A DNA stretch of 61,799 nucleotides from an uncultured Lachnospiraceae bacterium (GTDB lineage: Bacteria > Bacillota > Clostridia > Lachnospirales > Lachnospiraceae): the NCBI GenBank assembly GCA_910578715.1, contig CAJTRL010000018.1:1-61799 (forward strand), given 5' to 3'. Below are positions 16,067 to 23,189 of this stretch, piece by piece. The number at the start of each line of letters is the position of its first letter. Positions within the stretch are counted from its first letter, which is position 1. The notes below the pieces were generated by a model that worked only from the letters and a program-made list of their open reading frames with translations, made no database searches and was not told where the DNA came from. Made by a program: the position numbers and the translations under genes.

Positions 16067-16486
16067 ATGAACACTGAAGAGAATCCAAATTTTAATAGCG
16101 TGGAACTTTTTGATGAGGAAATTGATACTAATATCCTGTTAAAAAACTATGGTTTTACAGAGCATGCTCGTAATGACAGAACTGAGCGGGTGGATAAAGC
16201 CCTTGAATTAAATAAAACAGATGGCAGACAGGCACCATTTGACAGAATTTTCCGGGTTGATAAAGGACATCCGGATGGTGTTGAACTGCATTGTGTGACG
16301 AAGAACGGTATTATTTTCATAGTAAATGAAGAGAAGTTTAGAAACTGGGAAGGCTGCATCGTGACAGTTTTATTTGCCCGTGTGAACCAGACGGAACGGT
16401 TGTATGATGCTGTAAATATTAAATTTCCGGAACCGATACGCCAGAAATGCAAAGAATGGAAAAAGCGTGGATTGAATCGAAACTGA
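16067..16486 (+). CDS. Small protein with possible BECR (RelE/DUF4258-like) fold
   Basis: A 139-residue protein without a family I can name. The middle (TEHARNDRTERVDKAL, VELHCVTKNGIIFIV, CIVTVLFAR) recalls the HA..R..R helix and GxxxxV...IVTV strands of DUF4258/RelE-like BECR-fold proteins, many of which are ribonuclease toxins. This is a pattern resemblance only. GAGGAGG lies eight bases before the ATG. It follows the structured leader and ends in a strong terminator at 16527-16570. No antitoxin protein gene is adjacent. Confidence 0.5.
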   Translation: MNTEENPNFNSVELFDEEIDTNILLKNYGFTEHARNDRTERVDKALELNKTDGRQAPFDRIFRVDKGHPDGVELHCVTKNGIIFIVNEEKFRNWEGCIVTVLFARVNQTERLYDAVNIKFPEPIRQKCKEWKKRGLNRN

Positions 16487-16526
16487 TTTTTCGGTGGTGC
16501 ATCAAATCCATCCCTGAATGTGTAGA

Positions 16527-16570
16527 AATAAAGACTTTTCAAGAAAATCTTTTTGAAAAGTCTTTATTAT
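16527..16570. terminator. Strong bidirectional intrinsic terminator
   Basis: A perfect 16-bp stem AATAAAGACTTTTCAA/TTGAAAAGTCTTTATT with a 10-base loop; A- and T-rich ends serve both the plus-strand gene at 16067 and the minus-strand operon ending at 16582. Confidence 0.85.
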
Positions 16571-16581
16571 TCCGCAAATTC

Positions 16582-16812
16582 TTATTTTTTCCCCGAACGC
16601 AGAAGCATTCCGCCGGAAAGCATCGTCATAAATCCTGACAAAATAAGCCGCAGCCAGTCGGTCATCAGCCAGAAATCCCCGCCGCATACGGCGCTGGCCG
16701 TCGTATTATGCTCGTCCGCATAAATGCCCGTCTGACTGAATAAATTCACCGATATAACAAAAATAAGCAGACTGCATACAAAAAGTATCAATGTTGCCAG
16801 TTTTCTTTTCAT
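16582..16812 (-). CDS. Small two-helix membrane protein
   Basis: A 76-residue protein with an N-terminal membrane helix (LATLILFVCSLLIFVISVN), a short outside loop and a second helix (LILSGFMTMLSGGMLL). No family is recognised. I start at ATG 16812 behind GAGGAG. A GTG at 16857 overlaps the SigH stop but has no ribosome site. It is the last gene of the sigH transcript. Confidence 0.55.
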   Translation of the reverse strand: MKRKLATLILFVCSLLIFVISVNLFSQTGIYADEHNTTASAVCGGDFWLMTDWLRLILSGFMTMLSGGMLLRSGKK

Positions 16813-16853
16813 TTTCAATCTTCTCCTCTTCTTCAAGACTGTATTTTGTGTTT

Positions 16854-17477
16854 TCACAACCGGATTGCCTTCTTTAGTTTGTTCTTTATCCGCTGTAACG
16901 CATTATCCGTGGATTTTTCGTCTCTGCCGAGCACTCTCGCGATTTGCGCATAGCGCATTCCTGTGAGATACAGGTCGAGCACCTGCTTTTCAAAACCGCT
17001 CAGCTCTTTCTCGATTATTTTTTCAAGCTGTTCCAGGTTTTCTTTGTCAATCATCATTTCTTCCGGGCTCTGCTCCGATTTGCGGGCCAGGATATTGACA
17101 AGCGCCGCATCTTCCTCATTTTCCCCGGCATTCTCTCTGGCAGTCGCATACAGGGAAATGTAAGTATTTAACGGAATATGCTTCTGTCGTCTGGAAGCCT
17201 GGACTGCCGTATACATCTGCCTGGAAATGCACAAATCGGCAAACGTAAAGAAACTCGCGTCTCTGCCGCTGTCAAAATCCCGCACGGCTTTAAACAGTCC
17301 AATCATGCCTTCCTGAATAAGGTCCTCGCTGTCAGCGCCGAGAATATACATGGACTTTGCCTTATTTTTTACGAGGTTTTTATATTTATCCATCAGGAAA
17401 TCCATGATACCGTCTTCCCCGTCCCGCAGCCGTATCATCAATTCTTCGTCACTGTACTGCTGGTATTCTTCTTTCAT
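16854..17477 (-). CDS. sigH: RNA polymerase sigma factor SigH-type
   Basis: A 207-residue sigma-70 family protein. Region 2 (FLMDKYKNLVKNKAKSMYI, EDLIQEGMIGLFKAVRDFD) and region 4 (LSGFEKQVLDLYLTGMRYAQIARVLG, DNALQRIKNKL) match the SigH/Spo0H group that controls the transition state and early sporulation in Firmicutes. Its place downstream of cysS-mrnC-rlmB is the common clostridial arrangement. Start ATG 17477 with GAGGTG upstream. Confidence 0.85.
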   Translation of the reverse strand: MKEEYQQYSDEELMIRLRDGEDGIMDFLMDKYKNLVKNKAKSMYILGADSEDLIQEGMIGLFKAVRDFDSGRDASFFTFADLCISRQMYTAVQASRRQKHIPLNTYISLYATARENAGENEEDAALVNILARKSEQSPEEMMIDKENLEQLEKIIEKELSGFEKQVLDLYLTGMRYAQIARVLGRDEKSTDNALQRIKNKLKKAIRL

Positions 17478-17491
17478 CCACACCTCTGTTC

Positions 17492-19672
17492 TCAGTATTC
17501 ATACCGGTACTGTTTTCTTTCCGAACCGGCGTCATTCTTTTCTCCGGTCCCGGTTCCGGTGTCGAATCCGGCGTTTCTGCCGTTTTCCCCGCCTCCGACA
17601 CTCCCGCCATTTATGCCGATTTCTCCATTTCCACCGCTTCCGGCACTCGCTCCGCTTTCTCCGCTGCCACCGCTTCCGTCACTCGCTCCGCTTTCTCCGC
17701 TGCCGCCGCTTCCGGCACCCGCTCCGTTTTCCCCGGCTCCACCGCTTCCGCCATTCCCGGCACCTGTTCCGGTTTCTCCGCCTGTCCCGTTTTCTCCGCT
17801 GCTTCCGCCGTCTGTCGTGCCGTTTTCCTCACGCTGGCCGTCGCTTCCGTCAGACTCACCGTTTTCCTCATTTTCGGCGCCGCTGTCGTTCTCCGCGCCG
17901 TTTTCGGAATCCGACCCGCCGGAAACGTTTTCCGTGCCGCCGTCACTGCCTGTTCCGGTATTTCCGCCGACAATCGTTATCACGCCGGCTCCGGCTCCGG
18001 CATTTCCGCCGACTGCCGTCGTTCCCGTTCCGGTATTTCCTCCCGCTCCTGTTCCCAGACCCGTTCCGGCGCCGGGAACGCTGTTTTCAGGAGAAGTACC
18101 GACACCCGCAGCGTTCTCCTGTGTCGTTTCGGATTCCTCTTCGTTGTAATATTTAACCAGTTCTCCCGCGAAGCGCTCCGCCAGAATCTGATACCCCGCC
18201 GGATTGCCGTGTACGCCGTCCGGCATGTACTCCGTAATGATATTGGCGTCATGGGAATCAAGCACGTTTGAATTATACAAATCAATGACTTCAAAATCAT
18301 ATTCATCCGCCAAAGTCTGAATGACCTCCACAAAATCTTTCTGCGGAAGCAGGTATTCCCGCTCGCTCATCAGGTAATCCTGAAGGACATTTGGCAGCGG
18401 CGTCGCAAAGAAAATCTGCGCATCGGGATAATTTTCCCGCAGACCGTTCATCAATTCGTTCAAATCACCGCAGAAGGTATGGTATGCCCGCTCATCCAGG
18501 CTGCCAAATTCTTCCTCGGACACGCAGAATCCATCGTTCGTTCCGCCCATGACAATAATAATATCACTGTCCTGTGGAATCTCCGTATAGCGGTCCACAA
18601 AAGCATCGGCCCAGTATCTGCCGATGGACGAGCCCCCGATGCCCAGATTATAAACTTCTTCCGCTCCGAGCAGCTCCTGTAACCTGGCCGGATAAGCATA
18701 CTGTTCGTAATTTTCTTCTCCTTCCAGATTCGCCGCTTTGGTAATGCTGTCCCCGAGGCAGGCAATTTTCATCTGGGAAAAATCATACTGGTTTTCCGCA
18801 ATCCATTCCCTGTCCGCCTGATTAACTTCCATCGTTTCCTGATAGGAGGTCCGCCATTGTTTTCGTTCTTCCAGGGTCATCTCCGGCTGTCCGCCAGGCT
18901 GATTTGCCCCGTCCGGACCATCGGCCGGAATCATATCCCTGTTTTCGGAAATGCTGTTTCCCGACACAGACCATCCGCCATTTCCCGACAGGGAGCCGTC
19001 AAAACCCTCATTCCCGGAGACATTTCCCCAGAAGCCTGTCCCGTCATTTTCTGAAACGGAGCCGTCAAAACCCTCGTTCCCGGAGACATTTCCCCAGAAA
19101 TCCATTCCGTCGTTTTCCGAAACGGAACCGTCAAAGCCTTCATTTCCGGAGACATTTCCCCCAAAGCCTGTCCCGTCATTTCCCGATACGGAACCGTCAA
19201 AACCTTCGTTCCCGGACACATTCCCCCAGAAATCTGTCCCATCGTTTCCGGAAACGGAACCGTCAAAGCCGGGCTGGCCCGGCACGCCGTTCCCGGAGAC
19301 GGCATCGGACTGCACCGGAACGGTTTCCCCGGAGGCAGAGTCCGCAGACGAAGCGCTGCCGTTTCCGGAAAGATTTCCTTCCGCTTTCCGGTTCTGTACT
19401 TCATTCGCGGCATTCACCGTATCGTCGATAAAGGTCTGCAGAGCCTCCACGTCGTTCTGCATTTCAATAATTTCGACCTGCATTTCCTGTACACGGTTCT
19501 GTGCTTCCGCATTCCGCGCCAGTATTTCTTCCTTACGCTGCTGGAACAGAGCTTCCTCCTCTGCCTTATTCCTCATATACCCGGAATAGGCTTTCAGTCC
19601 GACAACTGCCGCCAGAATAGCGGTCATAACAAATACTGCTATTAATGAATAATCCTGTATCTTTTTCATCAT
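17492..19672 (-). CDS. Membrane-anchored SGNH/GDSL hydrolase with Gly/Ser-rich repeats
   Basis: A 726-residue protein. It has one N-terminal membrane helix (9-28), a coiled coil (36-95), four and a half copies of a 22-residue Gly/Ser/Asn repeat (about 135-240), and an SGNH hydrolase domain (about 300-505). Catalytic blocks are GDSI with Ser309, VYNLGIGGSSIG, MGGTND and PDGVHGN with the Asp/His pair. The last 220 residues are low-complexity Gly/Glu/Ser/Asn. The enzyme domain is probably outside the cell and may act on acyl or acetyl esters of wall polymers; the substrate is inferred. It overlaps the rlmB stop and interrupts the usual rlmB-sigH neighbourhood. Confidence 0.75.
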   Translation of the reverse strand: MMKKIQDYSLIAVFVMTAILAAVVGLKAYSGYMRNKAEEEALFQQRKEEILARNAEAQNRVQEMQVEIIEMQNDVEALQTFIDDTVNAANEVQNRKAEGNLSGNGSASSADSASGETVPVQSDAVSGNGVPGQPGFDGSVSGNDGTDFWGNVSGNEGFDGSVSGNDGTGFGGNVSGNEGFDGSVSENDGMDFWGNVSGNEGFDGSVSENDGTGFWGNVSGNEGFDGSLSGNGGWSVSGNSISENRDMIPADGPDGANQPGGQPEMTLEERKQWRTSYQETMEVNQADREWIAENQYDFSQMKIACLGDSITKAANLEGEENYEQYAYPARLQELLGAEEVYNLGIGGSSIGRYWADAFVDRYTEIPQDSDIIIVMGGTNDGFCVSEEEFGSLDERAYHTFCGDLNELMNGLRENYPDAQIFFATPLPNVLQDYLMSEREYLLPQKDFVEVIQTLADEYDFEVIDLYNSNVLDSHDANIITEYMPDGVHGNPAGYQILAERFAGELVKYYNEEESETTQENAAGVGTSPENSVPGAGTGLGTGAGGNTGTGTTAVGGNAGAGAGVITIVGGNTGTGSDGGTENVSGGSDSENGAENDSGAENEENGESDGSDGQREENGTTDGGSSGENGTGGETGTGAGNGGSGGAGENGAGAGSGGSGESGASDGSGGSGESGASAGSGGNGEIGINGGSVGGGENGRNAGFDTGTGTGEKNDAGSERKQYRYEY
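18953..19270 (-). repeat. 66-bp coding tandem repeats in the SGNH protein
   Basis: Four full 22-codon units (GFDGSVSGNDG plus TGFWGNVSGNE variants) and one partial unit, differing mainly at a few positions (G/E, T/M, D/G, W/G). They lie between the coiled coil and the catalytic domain, as a flexible stalk. The repeats should be prone to copy-number change. Confidence 0.85.
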
Positions 19673-20409
19673 ACCAATCGCTGCCTTACAATTTCATAAG
19701 CAAGGATTCCCGCCGCCACGGAAGCGTTCAGGGAATCAATATCCCCTCTCATCGGAATGGAAGCGATGAAGTCACATTTCTCCCTGACCAGTCTGCCGAC
19801 GCCGTCTCCTTCACTGCCGATTACAAGCCCAATCGGACCTTTTAAATCCAGTTCATACATGGTCTGTCCATCCATATCGGCACAGACAAACCAGAGCCCT
19901 TCTCTTTTTAGTTCCTCGATTGTCTGCCCCAGATTCGTCACCTTTGCAACCGGCGTATAGTTTAAAGCCCCGGCAGATGCCCTTGCAACCGCCGCCGTCA
20001 GCCCTACCGCACGGTTTTTCGGAATGATGACGCCATGCGCCCCGGCCAGGTTTGCCGTCCGGATAATGGCGCCGAGATTATGGGGGTCTTCGATATTATC
20101 CAGCAAAAAAAGAAAAGGCGGTTCTCCTTTTTCCTTTGCCGTTTTCAGCATGTCCTGTACTTCCGCATACTGGTACGCCGAGGTACAGGCGATGACGCCC
20201 TGGTGTTTTCCGGTCTCCGAAAGCTGGTCCAGCCGCTCTTTTGCAACGTACTTTATCAGGCAGTCCTGTTTTCTCGCTTCCCGTTTAATCGTCAGAACCG
20301 GCCCGTCCTGACAGCCGTCCAGCACATAGAGCTTATCCACTGTTTTCCCGGAGCGAAACGCTTCAATAACCGCATTTCTTCCTTCTATCATCATTTCCGT
20401 ATATCCCAT
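19669..20409 (-). CDS. rlmB: 23S rRNA (guanosine-2'-O)-methyltransferase RlmB
   Basis: A 246-residue SPOUT methyltransferase. An N-terminal substrate-binding domain (MIEGRNAVIEAF...) precedes the knot domain with DNIEDPHNLGAIIRTANLAG, IGLVIGSEGDGVGRLV and IPMRGDIDSLNASVAAGI, the three SpoU signature motifs. It should methylate G2251-equivalent in the 23S rRNA P-loop. ATG 20409 (MGYTEM) is preferred because GGGAG from the upstream repeat module lies five bases before it; ATG 20421 falls within that module. Confidence 0.92.
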   Translation of the reverse strand: MGYTEMMIEGRNAVIEAFRSGKTVDKLYVLDGCQDGPVLTIKREARKQDCLIKYVAKERLDQLSETGKHQGVIACTSAYQYAEVQDMLKTAKEKGEPPFLFLLDNIEDPHNLGAIIRTANLAGAHGVIIPKNRAVGLTAAVARASAGALNYTPVAKVTNLGQTIEELKREGLWFVCADMDGQTMYELDLKGPIGLVIGSEGDGVGRLVREKCDFIASIPMRGDIDSLNASVAAGILAYEIVRQRLV

Positions 20410-20470
20410 CGCTGCTCCCATCTGTCTGCTTCAGCAGACGCTCAAATCAAAGGTTGAAAATTTTAGATTT
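20409..20470 (-). repeat. 5'-leader repeat module, family II (rlmB copy)
   Basis: On the minus strand: TTTTCAAC-N2-TTGATTTGAG, then a hairpin GTCTGC-TGAA-GCAGAC, then AGATGGGAG placed five bases before the rlmB ATG. A near-identical module sits in the same position before the fructokinase gene (38620-38670). The module supplies the Shine-Dalgarno sequence. Confidence 0.7.
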
Positions 20471-20911
20471 CTAAATTTCCATCCCCAGTTTTTCAAAAGC
20501 CCTCCGTACCAGCGAAAGCAGCCTGTCCGTCTCCCCGCACAGATACAGATACCCGAACAGGGCTTCCAGCCCTGTCGCCTTCCGGTAATCGGCAATCGAC
20601 GCGTTCTTGGCGGTTGTATAGGACTTGGCATTTCTGCCCCTGTGATACACGGTCTTTTCTTCTTCCGTCAGTTCCTCTTCGAGCGCCGTTATCATCTTCG
20701 CCTGTGTCCCTGCATTGACATAGCGGATGACCATTTTATGCAGTTTATTGGCGGAGCGGTTTGCCCGTTCCACTACAACCGTGCGGATAATCAGGTCATA
20801 TATCGCATCACCGATATAGGCAAGGGTAAGAGGCGAATATGCTCTGATATCCACCTCTTTGCAGTCAAATTGTTGTTTAATCGTTTCTAGTAAATTCAGG
20901 CTCTCTTCCAT
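20471..20911 (-). CDS. mrnC: Mini-ribonuclease III
   Basis: A 146-residue protein consisting of an RNase III catalytic domain without a double-stranded RNA-binding domain (LAYIGDAIYDLIIRTVVVE, HRGRNAKSYTTAKNAS, LEALFGYLYL). This is the MrnC family that processes 23S rRNA precursor ends in Firmicutes. It overlaps the end of cysS by 16 bp and is cotranscribed with it and rlmB. Confidence 0.92.
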   Translation of the reverse strand: MEESLNLLETIKQQFDCKEVDIRAYSPLTLAYIGDAIYDLIIRTVVVERANRSANKLHKMVIRYVNAGTQAKMITALEEELTEEEKTVYHRGRNAKSYTTAKNASIADYRKATGLEALFGYLYLCGETDRLLSLVRRAFEKLGMEI

Positions 20912-22305
20912 TTTACCCCTTCTCTGGTATCTTCCAGAAGAATGCCCCGCCCGGAAAGCATACCGCGGATTTCGTCCGCTCTTGCGAAGTTTTTCGCCTT
21001 TCTTGCCTCCTGGCGTTCCTGTATCAGCCGCTCGATTTCCTCATCCAGCATTTCCTCTTTTTTCTCCACCAGCAGTCCGCAGATATCGGAGAGCGTAACG
21101 ATTTCCTCTTTCAATGCCCGGATAAACGCAGCGCTGCTTTCTTCCGACGCATTGGTATTTGCAAATTTTACCAGCTCAAAAATCGCGGAGATGGCGTCAG
21201 CCGTATTGAAATCGTCCTCCATCGCCTCATCGAATTTATCCGCAAATCCTTTTGCTTCTTCCAGCAATTCCGCTTCCCTGCCGCGCAGCTCACCGCCCTG
21301 TGCTTTTTCCAGCAGATAATTCAGGTTGGAAACGCTCGTCACAATCCGCTCATAACCGTTCTTCGCCGCTTCCATCAGCTCCGCGCTGAAATTAAGCGGG
21401 CTTCTGTAATGAGCTGATAACATGAAAAAGCGCAGTACCTGTAAATCATATTTTTCACCGATATCCCTGACCGTAAAAAAGTTTCCCTCGGACTTGGACA
21501 TTTTCTTATTATCGATATTGAGAAAGCCGTTGTGCATCCAGTATCTGGCAAACGTTTTTCCGTTTGCCGCCTCGGACTGCGCGATTTCGTTTTCATGATG
21601 CGGGAAAATTAAATCTTCTCCCCCCGCGTGAATGTCGATTTCATCGCCGAGATATTTTTTGCTCATGACGGAACATTCGATATGCCAGCCCGGACGCCCT
21701 TCACACCAGGGAGACTCCCAGTAAGGCTCTCCTTCTTTTTTCGGTTTCCAGAGCACAAAATCTAACGGGTCTTCTTTCTGGTCTTCCCCGGAAACGAGCA
21801 GAGAACGGTTTCCGCCCCGCAAATCATCCAGGTTTTTATGCGAAAGTTTCCCGTATTCCCGGAAACTTCTGGTTTTAAAGTAAACGGTTCCGTCTTCCGC
21901 CACATAAGCGTTTCCGTTCTGTAAAAGCGTCTCTATCATCTGCAGCATTCCGTCGATTTCCTGGGTCGCTTTCGGATGCACCGTCGCCGTTTTCACATTC
22001 AGGGATTTCATGTCCTTTTTACATTCTTCAATATAACGCTCGGAAATCACGGAAGGCTCCACGCCTTCCTCCTGAGCCTTTTTGATGATTTTGTCATCCA
22101 CATCCGTAAAATTCGATACAAAATTGACCTGCCAGCCCTTGTGTTCCATATACCGTCTGACCGTATCGAATACAATCATCGGTCTCGCATTGCCGATGTG
22201 AATCAGGTTATAAACCGTCGGCCCGCACACATACATGCTGACCTTTCCCGGCTCATGCGGCACAAACTCCTCTTTCTTTTTCGATAATGTGTTATAGATT
22301 TTCAT
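20896..22305 (-). CDS. cysS: Cysteinyl-tRNA synthetase
   Basis: A 469-residue class I synthetase. Zinc and HIGH region: MYVCGPTVYNLIHIGNAR. WHIECS and HAGGEDLIFPHHENE carry further zinc ligands. KKMSKSEGN is the KMSKS loop. Length is typical. I start at ATG 22305 (MKIYNTL), the conserved family start. ATG 22317 (MVIS) belongs to the upstream repeat module and lies only one base from its AAAGG. The open frame continues further upstream but is not protein-like. Confidence 0.93.
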   Translation of the reverse strand: MKIYNTLSKKKEEFVPHEPGKVSMYVCGPTVYNLIHIGNARPMIVFDTVRRYMEHKGWQVNFVSNFTDVDDKIIKKAQEEGVEPSVISERYIEECKKDMKSLNVKTATVHPKATQEIDGMLQMIETLLQNGNAYVAEDGTVYFKTRSFREYGKLSHKNLDDLRGGNRSLLVSGEDQKEDPLDFVLWKPKKEGEPYWESPWCEGRPGWHIECSVMSKKYLGDEIDIHAGGEDLIFPHHENEIAQSEAANGKTFARYWMHNGFLNIDNKKMSKSEGNFFTVRDIGEKYDLQVLRFFMLSAHYRSPLNFSAELMEAAKNGYERIVTSVSNLNYLLEKAQGGELRGREAELLEEAKGFADKFDEAMEDDFNTADAISAIFELVKFANTNASEESSAAFIRALKEEIVTLSDICGLLVEKKEEMLDEEIERLIQERQEARKAKNFARADEIRGMLSGRGILLEDTREGVKWKRA

Positions 22306-22345
22306 ACTAATAACCATGCCTTTCTCTCTGTCCGCGATATTTGGG
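22305..22345 (-). repeat. 5'-leader repeat module, family I (cysS copy, partial)
   Basis: Minus strand: GGCCCAAATATCGCGGACAG followed by AGAGAAAGGCATGGTTATT. The same block precedes the XRE gene (45818-45905) and the DUF2200 gene (47129-47213). Here it overlaps the 3' region of cysE and delivers the AAAGG and an extra ATG upstream of cysS. Confidence 0.65.
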
Positions 22346-22375
22346 CCTTGCAGAACTGATTTCCCTCTGCGCCTT

Positions 22376-23065
22376 CTACGCTTCCCCTTCCGCCTTCCGC
22401 CGTGCTCTCCGGAGCGCGCGCACTTCCTGTTCCAAATCAATGAGACGGTTCGCCAGTTTTTCATTTTCATGCTGCAGCTGCGCCAAATCTTCCATGACCG
22501 GGTCGGGCAGATGAATCTGGTCCAGCTCTTCCTGTGGCAGCGCGACATTATGGCGCTTAACCACTCTTCCCGGCACGCCGACGACCGTGGAATCGGGCGG
22601 CACTTCTTTTAATACGACGCTTCCCGCGCCGATTTTGCTGTTATCGCCTATGGTAAAAGAACCGAGCACCTTTGCTCCTGTGCTAATCATCACATTGTTG
22701 CCGACAGTCGGATGTCTTTTTCCCTGTTCTTTGCCCGTTCCGCCGAGGGTAACTCCCTGATAGAGGGTGACGTTATCCCCGATAATCGTAGTTTCCCCGA
22801 TGATGACGCCGTTCCCGTGGTCGATAAAAAACCCTTTCCCAATCTGCGCTCCAGGATGTATCTCAATCCCCGTTTTGCGCGCGCCTTTCTGCGAAATCCA
22901 TCGTGCCAGAAAAAAATGCTTTTTTTCATAAAGGCGATGGGCCGCGCGGTAATACAGCATTACCTTGAAGCTGGGATAGAGAAAGACTTCCATATTGGAG
23001 TGAATCGCCGGGTCTCTTTCTCTTATGACTCTAATTTCTTCCCGTATGTGGCTGATAAATCCCAT
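22376..23065 (-). CDS. cysE: Serine O-acetyltransferase
   Basis: A 229-residue CysE. The N-terminal helical region is followed by a left-handed beta-helix of hexapeptide repeats (IEIHPGAQIGKGFFIDHGNGVIIG, TLGGTGKEQGKRHPTVG, VVGVPGRVV). It makes O-acetylserine for cysteine synthesis. The C-terminus carries an extra coiled-coil-like tail (LQHENEKLANRLIDLEQEV). ATG 23065 (MGFISH) is the likely start, though a GTG at 23077 is possible. It lies just upstream of cysS, linking cysteine supply and charging. Confidence 0.9.
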   Translation of the reverse strand: MGFISHIREEIRVIRERDPAIHSNMEVFLYPSFKVMLYYRAAHRLYEKKHFFLARWISQKGARKTGIEIHPGAQIGKGFFIDHGNGVIIGETTIIGDNVTLYQGVTLGGTGKEQGKRHPTVGNNVMISTGAKVLGSFTIGDNSKIGAGSVVLKEVPPDSTVVGVPGRVVKRHNVALPQEELDQIHLPDPVMEDLAQLQHENEKLANRLIDLEQEVRALRRARRKAEGEA

Positions 23066-23146
23066 AGTCGAAACCACACCTTTCCCTGAAAAACAAATCT
23101 ATATGAGCAGAATATGCAGATAAACCCGCTTCTGTCAATCTATACA

Positions 23147-23186
23147 TAACAGTTCAGGCTCTGTCCGGGCGGAGGCTGAACTGTTA
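23147..23186 (-). terminator. Hairpin after the PocR hybrid kinase gene
   Basis: An 11-bp stem TAACAGTTCAG/CTGAACTGTTA immediately after the kinase stop. There is no T-tract. Its loop (CTCTGTCCGGGCGG) and ends resemble the giant hairpin element at 26945-27120, so it may be a short relative rather than a true terminator. Confidence 0.5.
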
Positions 23187-23189
23187 TAC

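Noticed and set aside
17178..18156. Long plus-strand open frames (over 260 codons) rich in Pro/Ser/Arg/His
   Set aside because: They are antisense to the low-complexity tail of the SGNH protein; composition is the mirror of the Gly/Glu-rich repeats and no ribosome site is present.
18953..19270. Regular 66-bp repeats considered as a CRISPR array
   Set aside because: Units are contiguous, in frame and coding, without unique spacers; no cas genes are nearby.
22305..23077. T-box or SAM riboswitch upstream of cysE or cysS
   Set aside because: The leader of cysE is short and lacks the T-box consensus or a terminator; cysS is preceded only by the repeat module inside cysE.
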